A stretch of DNA of 64,000 bases from Icerya purchasi (GCA_039619475.1 CM077116.1:383122760-383186759); one strand, 5' to 3'; shown: positions 1 to 12,424, counted from the first letter of the stretch. Notes: generated from the sequence alone by a model not told the origin. A program made the numbers and translations.

Positions 1-1079
1 TTCTCATTCTTGCTATTCTGTCCGAATCCAGTACTGAACCGCTGCTTGACTATCGTTTTCTAATAAAACGACTTCCGATTTCTTCATCCAAACCTATTTC
101 TTCCTATCTGTATATTAAAGACCACGGGCGTTTGGTTTCTCGTAATGCCCCGGTTCTAGCCTTACATAACTGTTCGGATTTCTAAGCTTTCGTCTTTTCC
201 CTCAATAAACTTAGCAGCACATGGCAGCCTTTCACCTTCGTGCTAATTTTGCTTTCCATAGTTTAATGATTAACGAATATGCCCACATGTTAAATTTTTC
301 ATTTCCCTTTCATGTAACAATCTTTACTGATGGTTTCAAGAATAATAATGAGGTGAATGGTGCTTGTACAGCCTCCTCACTTAATCACTCGGAATATTTC
401 AGACTCCCTACCTTCTGCTCAATATTTTCAGCTGAGGCAATCTCTGTTTTCCGAGCTATTTTCTTTACTTCCTCTACAGGAGGAATCGGCAAAATTTCTC
501 ATTGTTTCTGACTCCAAATCTGCGTCCTTCAAGCTATTTCTTCGCCTTCTTTCCATTTCTTTAATGGAATTATTCTTTCTATCTGCGCTTCCATTTCCAA
601 ACTTGCGCTCAATACGTTCTAATTGGCTTTTTATGAATTCCTGGACACTCTGCCATCGAGGGTAACGATGCAGCAGACTAGCTAGCTCGCTTGTTCCAAG
701 CCTTTCCTTCTTCTCGTCGTTCCGCTACTGTTGACTAAGACATAATCATTATTTTCTCCTCTCTTCTCGATTTCGATTTTCTCTTTCACCTTCTTTTTAT
801 TGTCATCTGCACGTTATTGATTATGCCACTCCCCGATCAGGTTCTCTATGAATACCGAATGTTCTCTGTCCTATGCTCTCGACTCTGGGCGCTGAACCTT
901 CGTGCTTCTTCTAATGCTCCCTTTATTCTTCCCTTCTCAACTGCAATGTTATTCGCCTGCTGCTTTCTTTTGTGCTTTCAATTTCTTATTATATAACGTT
1001 TTGTGCCTTTTAGGTAGTTGTTCTTGTTGTTGGATCAAAAACGGATGTGCTAAAAAATAAAAATAAAAGGAAAAAAAAA
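1..1079 (+). mobile_element. LINE-A copy 1, 5'-truncated, RNase H to 3' tail
   Basis: This is the decayed 3' part of a non-LTR retrotransposon that enters from the left edge. Conceptual translation across frames gives an RNase H start (IFTDGF near 330, followed by SIFSAEAIS) and its C-terminal motif at about 630-690 (IPGHSAIEGNDAAD). Stops and frameshifts interrupt the reading. The element ends in an A-rich tail at about 1053-1079. The WVPSHS/GHSxIEG motif and the pyrimidine-rich C-terminal region match the copies at 9924, 14460 and 30521, so all four are treated as one family. It is non-functional. Confidence 0.7.
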
Positions 1080-2029
1080 CATATTCATTTTCATTCTCTA
1101 ACCTCGATTCTTTTTATCTATTCATCCGCCTCTTCCTCGTTGTCCTTGATTTTTGGACTTGACTTTTATTACGATAATTTCGACATAGTTTGATCTCTTC
1201 ATTGCTTTTCTGTTGTTTTTTCGCGCCGTCATTTTATTCTGTCTTCTTCACCCATCTAATATTCACTTTTTATATGGCCCTGATCCCATCTATACTTTTC
1301 CCTTTCAGTTGAGTAATCTTTCTTCTACTCTCTTTTTCTTATCCAAACCCTTGTTTAATCTATGTCGGCTATCCTGAATCTTCTTTTTCTCTCAATTCTT
1401 TTTCAGTGCTGACGGAGTTCTAAAAAAATAAAAAATCGTTTGATTCTTCGATTTTTTTTCCTCGTTTAAAATCGTTTTCCGTCACACAAACACCGTTTAT
1501 TACATCTGTCTAAACTTTAGATCACCACAGAAAAAAAAAAAATAATCGGAAGATACTCTCGTGATTTAAATTGACTGTATTCGTAATTACATACTGTAAC
1601 CTGCACACATTACTATCGCGGTATATCTGTCTTATCGGCTTATCAGTTGTGGCTTCGTTTAGGACCAATATAATACGTTGCGTGCGTGTGTGTATCCGTT
1701 GCAACTAAGTTGATCTGCTCGCTGATTACATCGAATGCACGAGTATTGCGTTCACACTTCTGTTTTCTGCTTCTTGTCGCCTAGGTAGCCTTTTCTGTGT
1801 CAATCGGCGCGCCGATAAATACGTGATTAATTACTGTTTCGTCAACACACATAAGAACAAGTAAAAATTTAACATAATTCAACGTATTCTTTCCATCTTG
1901 ATGTATATACAACACCGATTAGACAGTCGTAATAAAAAAAAAGAAAACATCGATAAAAAGAAAAAATGAATTCCAAGTTCAACGCGGCTGAGTCGCGGAC
2001 CCCTATTTAAATAGTAGTGAGCGGAGGGT
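1080..2029. other. Gene-free stretch, pyrimidine-rich then AT-rich
   Basis: No coding gene is visible. Positions 1080-1435 are pyrimidine-rich and end in a CTAAAAAAATAAAAAA tail that resembles the tail of LINE-A copy 1, so a second truncated LINE tail is possible. The rest holds no recognisable feature. Confidence 0.4.
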
Positions 2030-2240
2030 GCAACGAATTTGACGAAATTCGAATGAGTTGGCAGCCTGAAAGAGAGATAGACCAGAACGGTGAAATTCAT
2101 TACAAATCGACGATCGAACATTCTAGATTCATTACAAAATTGGCTAGCCCGAACAGGGAAGTCCGATAATGGGAGATTCGTTACAATACTAATGATAAAA
2201 GGAACTTACATGGAGAGTTGGCAGGTACATTCGATACATC
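2030..2240 (+). repeat. Diverged tandem primer-binding-site-like repeats (LTR retrotransposon leader)
   Basis: TGGCTAGCCCGAACAGGGA at 2141-2159 differs only slightly from the tRNA-Lys primer-binding site TGGCGCCCGAACAGGGAC. It sits among repeated ATTC(A/G)TTACAA phrases (about 2095, 2130 and 2190) and a weaker TTGGCAGCCTGAAAGAGAG near 2056. The pattern matches, on the opposite strand, the leader at 11776-11969. No LTR was delimited to its left and no gag or pol is present. It is most likely a leader fragment of the same LTR-element family. Confidence 0.35.
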
Positions 2241-2805
2241 CTCAGTGATTAAAATGTAGAGGTATAAAATTGTCGGCTCATGCCGGCTGCTCATTAAACA
2301 CTTTTTATCTACTGTGCCGATCAATCTGCTGAAGAGTAAAAAGAGATACATTAAGAGCGATCTTTTTTTGATCATATAGTGTGGTTTAATCGAAACCTAT
2401 CAACAGGTTTTTTGTGACGTGTCAAAAAGTATTATTGAAAACCGTGGATCATTCTGAGAGTTTCTCTAATTTCGATACTGTTGAAAAGCAATCATTTTCT
2501 TACTCGATTTCGAATCCTTAATACTATTTTTAATTAGCAGTTAGTGTTTTTTATTCTCGCAAGTATCTGTGGAAAAAGTCGAATAATTTGAAAACTTCTA
2601 ATTTTAATAATCCTAATCTGTTGTGTGCATTTTGTTTGTTCTGATTAGTATCATTATTGTAAGGCTGTACCGAAAGACTAAAGATAGGCCTATGAGAAAA
2701 AGTCCAGTCTGCTTTGCAAGAGATAAATGTCCGCTTTTCTAATTGTAAGTATATTGTGAGAAAGAAACAGATTATATTTGTTAAATATAGATGTAATAGT
2801 GTTAG
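2241..2805. other. AT-rich gene-free stretch
   Basis: Only short open frames without protein-like composition are present. I see no feature here. Confidence 0.5.
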
Positions 2806-3583
2806 CAGTGACGTACCTTTGTCCCCCCTCCCCCCGAAATTTTGGAGAGATTTGATCACAGAAAAATGAGTAACTGTTGAGAGCGGTACAGTTTGAGGGA
2901 CGGAATTATATTTATTACACCTACACTGTAATGGAATTGTTTTTTAAAGTGGTACGCTTATGCTAGGTTATAAGCGAAATACCTTGTGCCTTTATCATTC
3001 ATGTTCAATTATATTTTATTTATAAAATAACCACGTCGTTTATTGTTTTTCTTTTCTTTTTTTTTTTAATAGCGAGGGTAAAAATAGTTCAATGCAAAAT
3101 ATTTTTTTACTTTTCTTATAATAAATATCGAAAAAATAACGATTCTTAATTTTTCATACGGAAACAATTCTCGTCTTCTCGCTAGCGCAATAAACTTGAA
3201 ATTCAGGTGAACGACTACTGGAAATATTTTTGTTAATCGTATTTGTTTCGTTTTTCATGCTAATTCGTATAGGCGATGTGCATAGAAGAAATATTTACGG
3301 ATTCCGGAAGTTAGTGCACGCAATTCAGTTTATTTAAAGTAGATTTTTATCGGAAAAAAAAAAAAAAACTGAGAAGAAAACGAAAATCGAACGTAATTTA
3401 GATTTTGTTAGTACTTGCGGTTTGTCATATGGGACTAGTTATTAGTGTATCCTAAAAAAAAAAAAACGGTACTAGATTTTAAAAAAAAACGTAACAATTG
3501 TCTTTTAATATTCTTGTTGTTTCTTCGTTCAGTTTTTTGATTTTTTGAAACTCCCCCGAAAAAGTAGTTTAGGTGCGCCACTG
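2806..3583. mobile_element. hAT-like non-autonomous element (MITE)
   Basis: The left end reads CAGTGACGTACC and the right end GGTGCGCCACTG, an imperfect inverted pair of the CAGTGGCG type common in hAT elements. The flanks are agtgttag (2798-2805) and agggttag (3586-3593), 7 of 8 matching; two extra bases lie between the right terminus and the repeat. A C-rich run follows the left end and CCCCCG precedes the right end. The interior is AT-rich with A/T runs and encodes nothing. Confidence 0.5.
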
Positions 3584-3593
3584 CAAGGGTTAG

Positions 3594-5140
3594 CGTTTGT
3601 TTTTCGGCATAAAAATACTTAATTAAATTTAAGCAATTTAAAAAAAAAAAAAATGTGTATCGATAATAAAAACGCAGGAAAAACTAACAAAAAAAACTTA
3701 TAAATATGAAAGTTTTTAAATAAAAAAGATTAAGTTTGTTATTCCGTATAAATGATCTATTGCAAACATTAGCGTTCGATAACCAATTCGTTTAAACGAC
3801 GATACAATCGTCTCGATGACGTTAATAAGCAAGGTGTCGTGGTTTGCGCATTTATCGAAAAAATTTTTGTTAGAAAAATTAAGAATGAAAGTTTTTTTTG
3901 TCTTTTTTGATATCATTTTTGAATTTCAAATTACTAATTCAGTAAGAACCAGAGTTAGTTCGGATATACAGTTTAGTAGAAAGTGTAATTTTGAAAATGT
4001 TTTGAGCCGTTTTTCAATGTCTGAGATTCATTAATCATATCATTTTCCATACCATCCTATGTGAATATTAACGGTAAATGAAATACAAAAAAAAAAACTC
4101 ATTACTCGTAAGAATTTATTTAAATTATGAAAATTCAATAAAACACCGACGACTAGTTCAACAATTCATGGTCGTTTAATCAGATTCATTATTAATAGGA
4201 GTATTGAGATTAAGGTTATTCGAAATTCTTTTTCGGAAACAGTTCAATTTTCACACTCCAGCGGAGAAAATTTGCGCGGAATAACCAGTGAAGTGTTAGT
4301 AATTGTAAGAAGTGGTTTGTGATCGGAATGCGGGTAAACTGCGTCATTTAAATAATGCAATATTTCAATTTTCATTTTAATTTACGATAGTTTTATTTAA
4401 AGAATAATATTAGAGTTAATATAGTATTAATAAACAACATTATTTCGATAGCTGAAAAATGTCAAAAGGATATTATGAAATTATGGCGTAACGCAAAGAA
4501 ATTGATTTCTTTTAAAAGAAAAAGAAATTATTTAATCAAATGTGGTGGAGATGGAAAATTGTGTTCCTGAAAGAACGAGGTTTCTTCTAAAAAAAAAAAA
4601 AAAAAATACGTTCACAGTTATTGAAAAAAATATTTAAATAAACAATTGACCGAATGAATAAATAAAAAACTTATTTGAATTATGATCTAAAAGTGATAAT
4701 TAGTATTTTACTGTGTAGTTCGTTTGTTCTTACGATAATAGCGTTAGAGAAAAACAGCAAATTAGTGAAAATAGGCAATTAATTAGGATAAGATACATAG
4801 GAAAAAAGTTGAGGTAGTAAAAGACAGGTGTGACTCGAGAGGAGGAGACAAATAAATTCGCGATTAAAATAAATTAACGGGCGTTACAAAAGGAACAACT
4901 TGAAAATGAAAGAAAAAAAAGAACAAGAAAATAAATAATTATTAGTAATTTTATGTGAATACATGTAAACGACTGCGGTTTTATAAAGTACCAGGTGTGA
5001 CCGAACTTTGATCGGATTTATTCTAAATTTACAGATTAACAGAGTGCTGTTTCAGATGTTTCAAAAAGACTTAAAAAATACAGCCATAACGGAGAAGCTG
5101 CTTTCGTTTGCAGTGCGCTTTTAGCTTTTATAATGAAGTA
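3594..5140. other. AT-rich gene-free stretch
   Basis: The stretch is dominated by poly-A/T runs and short spurious frames. No gene, RNA or bounded repeat is recognisable. Confidence 0.5.
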
Positions 5141-5249
5141 CTCTCACGCAGGGCCGGATTAACTATGTTGGAGCCTCTAGTCAATGCAAGTCTCAGGGCC
5201 CCCTTACCCTTTTAAAATTTTGAGCTATTCGAGCTCAAAAATCTGGTAA

Positions 5250-6030
5250 CTATTTAATAAAACACTTTTTGGAAAACTTTGAAATTCGATATTTCTTGAA
5301 CAAATCAACCGATCGAAATGTGGTTTGCAGCATTTGACGCAGTTTTCAAAAACAATCCAGCATGAAATTTGAAAGTTATTTCAAAAAAGCACTTTTTTTG
5401 AATTTTGTGAACTGCAATATTTTTTGAACGAATCAACCGATTGACATGCAGTTGACAGCATTCGACACAGTCTCTTAATCACAAAAAGTTGATTTATTAC
5501 AAAGAAAAAAAACAAAAAACGATTCAATAAGAAATTTAAAAGTTATTTCAAAAAAATTTTTTTTGAAAAATTTTCGTCAACGATATCTCTCGATCGAATC
5601 AACTGATTGAGACGCGGTTTACGGCATTCGACGCATTTTTTTGGGGAATAGAGCTGATTAGTTTTTTGAATTGATCGGTACAAGAGTCTAAAATTTATTT
5701 CAAAAAAACTCTTTTTTGACAATTTTATTTTCGAGATTTGTCAAAATCTGCCTAGCCGAATCGGTTCAAATTTTCAGGAAATCTAAGTTTAATGGAACCC
5801 TTTCAAATACCGCAAACCGATTTTCCATTGATCAAGCCGTTCAAAAGTTATAAAATGTTTACATACACACACACACAGACACATGCATACATTAGGAAAA
5901 ATAGTCAGAATAGCTTCCTAGGACCCCAAAACATGCAGATTTAATGAAAAATCGATTTTTGAAAATTGGGGTGAAAAAAAATAACTTTCCGAATTCTTGA
6001 AAATTTTCAATTTTCTTAGCAAGAAGTTGA
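5250..6030. repeat. Diverged internal repeats within the hAT element
   Basis: A phrase of the form GAACGAATCAACCGATTG followed by (T/G)GTTTGCAGCATTYGACGCA recurs near 5288, 5415 and 5581, with frequent substitutions. The block then runs through an (AC)n stretch (about 5868-5882) and ends near the phrase ttcttagcaagaagttgaaa. It contains no open frame. The repeats look older than, or independent of, the flanking transposase. Confidence 0.5.
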
Positions 6031-6097
6031 AATTGAAACAAATGAAAGGAAAATATGCGTATTTTTTTATTAAATCGTCTTGCAAAGTAAAATATGA

Positions 6098-7700
6098 TTA
6101 AATATGTACTCTTCCAACTTTTTTAGATTCAAAATCGTTTAAAACATGTTGGAAGTTAACCTTTTCCAATATATAATCATTTTCGATCGCTATTATCGCC
6201 AATGAATTTAAACGGTTCTGAGACATTGACAAACGAAGACAGTTTTTGATTAGTTTTAATTTCGAAAAGTTACGTTCAGCTGTAGCGTTTGTAATCATCA
6301 GTCTTCTATATATCTGCAATGCTGTCATTACATTCGGGAAAGTTGATTGTGCCATATTACCAAAAATCAGTTTATACGATTCCTCGGCAGGTACAATTTT
6401 ATCTTTTCCGGTATCCTCTAATTGTATAAGATGAAGTACTTGAACTGCACCATCTCGTCTATAAACTCAGGCTCAATGCCCTCGGAATAATGTTTCCTAA
6501 ACTTTGTACAAGCCTGTCTAATTTCATCGTTAGACTTAGTCGAGAAATCTGTTAGAAATCCAAACAGAGAATTAATTTCCCGGTAAGCTTCAAGTCGCCG
6601 CGACAATTCTGTACACAGCATGTCTCTAGCACAGGCAAATAAATTTCAATTTTTAACTTCTCTTTTGCTCTGTGCACAACGTCTTCTGCAGATCCGTCAT
6701 CGTGTTGCCTTTTCCGACTTCGCATACGCTGATTTTCATCATTGTGTTGGGTAGCAGTTTTTTTTCATTTGCCTTCATCTCGTAATAGTTAAATAATTCT
6801 CGCTGTGAAACTAAAAAATCAAAAAGCGAATTTAAAAGATCGACTGCCGTTCGAAGTTCAATAGTTGTTGTTTGTAGGGATGTCACCATTGATTCGATCT
6901 AGTATGGCAGCCCAGAACACTGCCACTATGGCATTTTCTTTTTTTTCCAAATCCTTTAATAGACACCTGGCCTCGTGAATCACTTGTGATGTCTGAGGCT
7001 CATCGCTAGCAATAGACTCCAAAGCTTTCTGGAAACTATTGTAACCTGTTGACAAAGCCTTAGTCGCATCGGCCCTTGCAAACCACCATCTTGTGTCGGA
7101 TACTCTTTTCAGACCTAATGACGAGTATTGCTTACATTCATCACCTTTTTCAAGATGTTTGAGCATAATTGCCCAGCGATGAGTTTCCGCTGAAAATAAG
7201 TTGTATAGTGCCTGTACTAATCCGAAGAATAAGATTGCTTCAACGCAGCTCTCCGTAGCATGTACTCCAACCAAATTCAGTGAGTGCGTTGCACATGTAA
7301 CGTAGTGTGCGAGATGGTTTATTTTCTTAATATGCGCCTATAGACCATTGTAACAACCAGACACATATTTGACGAATTTTAAATTATGGTGGCTAGTTTT
7401 TCCCTTTTGTGATTTTCTATAGGAATAAATGTAAGAAAACGTTCTGCTACTTCTCTATTTGATATAACGTATCTCAGCACTACAGTCAACTGATCAGTTT
7501 GAGATATGTCTGGTATCGAATCGATGCTTATTGAGAATGAATTTTAAACGCTTATTTTTCAATATTTCAATAAGTTCCTCGCAAATCGTTGAAGACAAAT
7601 ATGATTGTTTTCCCTTTCCTGCATTACCATATTTGGCTAAATGCGAACTAAGGAACGAGTTTTAACTCTAAAATTCCCAAATAGTTGCCATTATGTTGAG
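6098..7700 (-). pseudogene. hAT transposase pseudogene (ZMYM1-like)
   Basis: The reading order on the minus strand is a central segment with FSISIDS-PDIS...DQLTVVLRYV (about 7560-7440), then a block containing LKRVSDTRWWFARADA (about 7130-7070) with the (R)W-A-R pattern of the hAT catalytic core, and finally the C-terminal dimerisation domain with TNATAERNFSKLKLIKN and RLNSLAIIAIE (about 6300-6180). Several stops and frameshifts separate these pieces, so no intact transposase exists. The family normally cuts and pastes hAT elements with 8-bp duplications, which matches the flanks. Exact left and right coding limits are uncertain. Confidence 0.8.
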
Positions 7701-7983
7701 AACCAAAAACTTCACTATCACTACGAAATGATAATCCACAGGATGATAAAAATATTCGAATTAAATCATCTCAAAACCAGTAAAATTATGACAATGTAAT
7801 ATAAAAAAGCAAGGCAATAATATTTAGAGGGTTTGCTACATACAAATCTTCAAATTAAATTTTCACTCGAAAAAACATTTTCCAAAAAAAAAAATTATCT
7901 CCGGGCACGGGATCCTTAGCCGATGCGGGGTCCTAAGGCAGTTGCCTACACTGCCTAATGGATAATCCGGTCCGGCTCTCACG

Positions 7984-9923
7984 ATACGCGATAAAGACTG
8001 AATCGAAATTCTTTTGGTGTCCAGAATATTACACTATATATATTTCCTGTAATTGTTTTAAAATATACAATAAACGGTGGGAAATAAAACTTTAATTATT
8101 AAAAAAAATAATGCGATATAAAGTAAAAAATTTTTAGTTGCAGTGAAATTTTCAGTAAAAAGTTATTGATAACGACATCGTAACACATTTTTTGTCGAAG
8201 TTCTTTTTTTTTTCTCCTCTGCAAAGCAAAAATATATCTAATATATTAGTATTAAATATATTTCACCGCGAAATAATTATATCTTTGTTTTTAATTCGTT
8301 ATTTACCGTACAAATGAACAGATATATAGATGCGCGTTCACATATATACGTATAAATATGCACCTTGTTGATTGACACGGAAAAAGTATTTGTGTTATTA
8401 ACGAGTAATTTGTTATTCTTCTAGCTGTCATTATGATTAATTGATTCTCATCGTGCATTATTTATGGCCAAAGTTATTCGGCTAATAACGTACTAGAAAC
8501 AAAAGTAATATATGTGAAAGTATGTCGGGACAACTTTGAAATGCAAAGATTAACGTTGATTGGATGTCTAATTAAGAAAATTTCGCGAGTATTTCCGAAA
8601 GGAAAATATCGGCAGTGTTAATTTTAATTAAAAATAATACTGAATGTTTCTTTCGAGTTTTACTGCAAGAAGATTTTTGTAGCCTGTAAAAGTATTTTGT
8701 GCTTATGAGGGAACCGAGCTTCCTGTCATTCGTTCGTAGACGTTTTAGCACTGAAAATTACCGAAATAAACTATAAAGCTTGATATCGAACGAAATATTT
8801 TAAATAATTCGGAGAGCATTCAATGGGATTGTAAGGAACAAAAAGCCATTCGTCTTATAAAATATGCATGAAATTGCTTTCATCGGTGCAGGTTTAAAAA
8901 AATTAAAACTAAATATTTTTAATAAAAAATTATATAATTTGAAATAAACGGTAAGTACAAGTTACTATTATTGAAGTTTAGTACATACATTATTTCTTAT
9001 ACTTATTAAATGAGACACATGTAAACACTTTATGAAATAATAATAATATATTTAAAAAATTTTAGATTTTTAAATTTTTTAGAAAATATTGTAAAGATAT
9101 GGGGCATATCGAGAGTAACAGAGTATTGTGATACACTATGAAATATTTGACGAAAATGTAATAGATGTAATACAGGCGCGCGTGTAGAAAGGACACATTT
9201 TGAGTTTATAATGATAGATTGGGGTGATGTGTTGTTCCTTACACATTACCTGTTGCTGCTCAGAAAAAATTTTTTTCGGTACAAAAGTATCGTTAATTTT
9301 TAAGTTTTCTCTGTGTAGAAAGATAGCTCATATTAAATTTTAATATCAAGGTTACATCAGCAAACGTAGTGTTAACGCGCCTAGATGCACAGCATGGAGT
9401 TCTTTGTGATGGAATTACTTTTTTTTGCAAATGATTTCTATTTAACACCTAATTTCCCCTTTTTCTTACTCGTTTTCTATAAGAGTAAACAATAGGCGAC
9501 ACGTTGTCGACGTTACCCTGTGGTGCAACCTATTTTTCCATTAAAGACTTCTGAAAATTGCGGGAAAACAATATTTTTTATATGTAATTATATTCGAAAT
9601 ATATTAAGTTTTCCGAAAAGGCCTTTTTCTTTTTCTTTTGCTACAACTCAAAAAATAATAAAAAACAAGTAAATAAGATTCTCCAAATAACAAAACTTCC
9701 ATTATAAACACAATTTTTTATGAGAAAAGTGTCTTTTATTTTATAAATTATAATATTTTCTAACATTTGCGGCTTCTTGGCAGGAGTAAATTGGATACTC
9801 AGATTTACCGAGATTCCTATGGAAACAAATAAGACTTCGTTCCCAATAAATTCCAAGTTAATTTATATTTAACATGAAATACGCGATGCTAGCAGAACCG
9901 GGTATAAAATTACTGTTGAAGAA
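7984..9923. other. AT-rich gene-free stretch
   Basis: No gene or bounded repeat is recognisable. The longest frames here are short and AT-rich. Confidence 0.5.
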
Positions 9924-11000
9924 TTTTTTTTTTTTGGGTTCGTTATAAAGACATTGGCCCAAGAAATGGGGAAGGATGAGAACAAGGCCGTGTCCAGGTT
10001 AACCCTCCCATGAGAACTGAAATAGTTATTATAAATACACAAAAATCTGAAAAAAATCACAAATTTAAAATAAATATTGATGATTTTTTAAGGTGTTCTT
10101 ACCTACCTTTAAAAGAAAAAAGAAAAAATATGCTCCATATTTTTAGGTACTTCATTAATATCTTATGCAAAATTTTTTATTACGAGTATAATTAATAACG
10201 TATGTAATTTTTATTAATGTTCATATACGGGATAATTCATTTATGTGAATTATTAATATATAAATCAAAATTATGGAAATTATTAATAGTACGAATATTA
10301 GTGAAAAATGTATTGTTGTTTATAAAATAAAATGCAAAGAAAATTTCCCCCCCCCGCCTCTTCCAAAATTCTGGGCACGGGCCTGGATGAGAAGCAGAAT
10401 CAGATGTTTATGCGATCAGATATGGAAGATGGGAAAGACTCAAATGCTGGAATGACCGAGTGTGATGGCAAGGAGAGGACAAAAGATGCACACAATACGG
10501 AGTTGGAAGACCAATTGACAAAAGAGAAGAGTAAAAGGAAGAACGTTCGGAAGCGATATAGGTGCACTCAAACAAAATGTGATTAGCGTCACCTATAAAG
10601 TTGTGAGAGGAAGGGTGTAGGGGACAGTGAGGAGAGGAGACTAGAGAAAAGCGAAATAGGGAAGCAGGAAGCAAACTGTGCCCAAAGCGTAGGCGACAGA
10701 TTGCAGAGAGAGTTGAACGCCGCATGGAGGGAAAATTGAAAAATCACAGATAAAACGGTAGATTATAAAGAGATAAAAGGAATCCGGATTTGAGAATGAG
10801 GAGGAATACGAATTTAACCATAGTTTGGAATGAGCTGAAATGGAGAGGAGATTAATGTTATGATATGAAAAGACGCTGAGGAATTCACCGGTAGAAGAGG
10901 ATGAACGAGCTAGTGTATCGGCCGACTCGTTACCCTCGATTCCAGAGTGGCCAAGTAGGTCAATTTGGATAGAGTGATGTTTTAAATTCGCCAGGGGAGT
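9924..11000 (-). mobile_element. LINE-A copy 2, 5'-truncated, minus strand, split by a MITE
   Basis: Read on the minus strand, the fragment begins near 10965 with the RNase H motif (LLGHSGIEGNESADTLARS). It then contains an open frame at 10725-10408 with LRFGHSLLPASLFRFS and the Cys/His cluster DANHILFEC. It ends in a 3' poly-A, seen as a T run at 9924-9935. The copy is interrupted by a hAT-type MITE at 9983-10385. It is non-functional. Confidence 0.75.
9983..10385. mobile_element. hAT-type MITE inserted in LINE-A
   Basis: The element begins CAAGGCCGTGTCC and ends GGGCACGGGCCTG, whose reverse complement CAGGCCCGTGCCC matches the start at 10 of 13 positions. The octamer gatgagaa flanks it exactly (9975-9982 and 10386-10393), the duplication length of hAT. 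The interior is AT-rich and has no transposase. Removing the element and one octamer rejoins LINE-A sequence. Confidence 0.75.
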
Positions 11001-11775
11001 TAAGATTTAGGTAGAAAGCGAGAATTTTCGATACTGGAATTAACTGGAATTATCAGTGTTAATACTCCGTAAATTGCAGAACCGTGATAACGTTAGTTTA
11101 TCAAACAAAAACATCTTTTAATCGTTTAGTGTTGGAAAACATTTTGCTTGGAAGAAATTTAACTTTTCGTTAAACACAATCATTTCGATAAATTAAGTGA
11201 AAATTCTCGCAATACAGAAAAATTTGAACACAATTTCGGTTTTACCAAATTACCCAAACAGAAAATTCTGTGCTAATTGCTCACCGCAAAAGGGGAGGAG
11301 TTTCCCGAGGGAGGTATTATTATGTTCCGTTTGAGATAAATTAATGCCGTCAACAGTAGCGGTTTAGCTCCCGAAGGCAATAAATTAACTCGAGCCGAGC
11401 GGAAAACATTCTTTGCTCGCGCTGATCGCTAAGAATTTGTTAACGTTTTTGATCGTTGAAAAAAAAGTTAACTATGATAATGATAAATTTATGCGTGATT
11501 ATTGAATAATACAATGATAAGTTACTTGTAGAAAAAGAACAAAAAAAAGAACAAAAAAAAAAAAAAAAACGTTTCAATCAATAACGCAAGCGATAAAATA
11601 ATAATGCACAAAGACGAACGTAGAAACACACGACCGCACTAGTTCATTTGCAACACGTTTCTCCGTTTTTATTTTTTCTGAATTAAGGTTTTCAACAGAT
11701 ACGAATTCTAGCCGATATTATGAAAATTTTGACATGAAACGTTATGTGCAAAAACGTTATATATTATATAATGTA
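11001..11775. other. Gene-free stretch with a modestly GC-richer patch
   Basis: Most of it is AT-rich. Positions about 11280-11440 are GC-richer (cccgagggagg, gctcccgaaggc, ctcgagccgagcgg) without an open frame; this could be an old repeat or a conserved non-coding element, which I cannot distinguish. Confidence 0.35.
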
Positions 11776-12424
11776 ACTAATCGCTCTTGTCCCTGTTCGG
11801 GCGCCACTTGATAAGAATTCGTTATTTCCCTGTTCCGGTGCCACTTGTTACTAATCGCTCTTGTCCCTGTTCATGGGCGACATTTGTAGCTAACCAGCTA
11901 CCGCGATGATAAATTTAAAAAAAAAAAAAGAAAAAAAAATAAAAGAAAATAAAAGATTTCGGGCGCCAATGACACTTAACCCCGGTGTGTCATTACCGGA
12001 AACTCAATTCGTAGAGCTTTAGGCCTTCCTAAGGGTTAACGAAAAAAAAAGAAAGTCTCCGCGGCGGAGATGTCACCGGGACCCACCCCGTGTCCAATAA
12101 GAAAGATTTCGACTTTAAAACGCGTATATTTTCGCTAGGATAAAAAAATTATAATAAAATTGTTAAGATGATTTTAGCGTTCACACGAGAAGTATACTTG
12201 TGCACAAATTAACATATTAAAAAAATTTTTTTTTACAAGAAACGCGTGCGGCAGAGCACGTACGATTTTAAAACCGACAACGCGACGAGTTGCTTGAGGC
12301 AAAAGAGCCTCGACGACGTTCAACCTAAAACTCTTGCAAGCGACTCTTGCGAGAGACTAAAATGTATCTGGCGAGGATCGCTCGATGTCCTCTTGCCTTT
12401 CGCTAAGACGACTAATTTTACACA
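11776..12424 (-). mobile_element. LTR retrotransposon fragment: 5' LTR plus leader with tandem tRNA-Lys primer-binding sites
   Basis: On the minus strand an LTR-like segment (12424 down to 11970, about 455 bp) starts TGTGTAAAATTAG and ends GGTTAAGTGTCA, so it has TG...CA termini. One base later comes TGGCGCCCGAA (11968-11958), the last 11 nt complementary to tRNA-Lys. Further into the leader the full 18-nt site TGGCGCCCGAACAGGGAC occurs exactly (11806-11789). Degenerate copies lie at 11843-11826 and 11882-11863. A 23-bp segment is repeated exactly at 11776-11798 and 11850-11872. No gag or pol follows, so only the 5' end remains. LTR limits are inferred from the dinucleotide ends alone. Confidence 0.5.

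Larger units (their letters stand above)
5149..7975 (-). mobile_element. hAT (ZMYM-type) DNA transposon, decayed, with perfect 8-bp TSD
   Basis: The left terminus CAGGGCCGGATTA and the reverse complement of the right terminus, CCGGACCGGATTA, agree at 11 of 13 positions. The flanking octamer ctctcacg is identical at 5141-5148 and 7976-7983, the target-site duplication length expected for hAT. The minus strand encodes a broken transposase (about 7700 to 6098) related to animal 'zinc finger MYM-type protein 1-like' proteins. The part left of the transposase (about 5230-6030) is non-coding and contains a tandemly repeated segment that may be a separate nested insertion. Confidence 0.85.
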
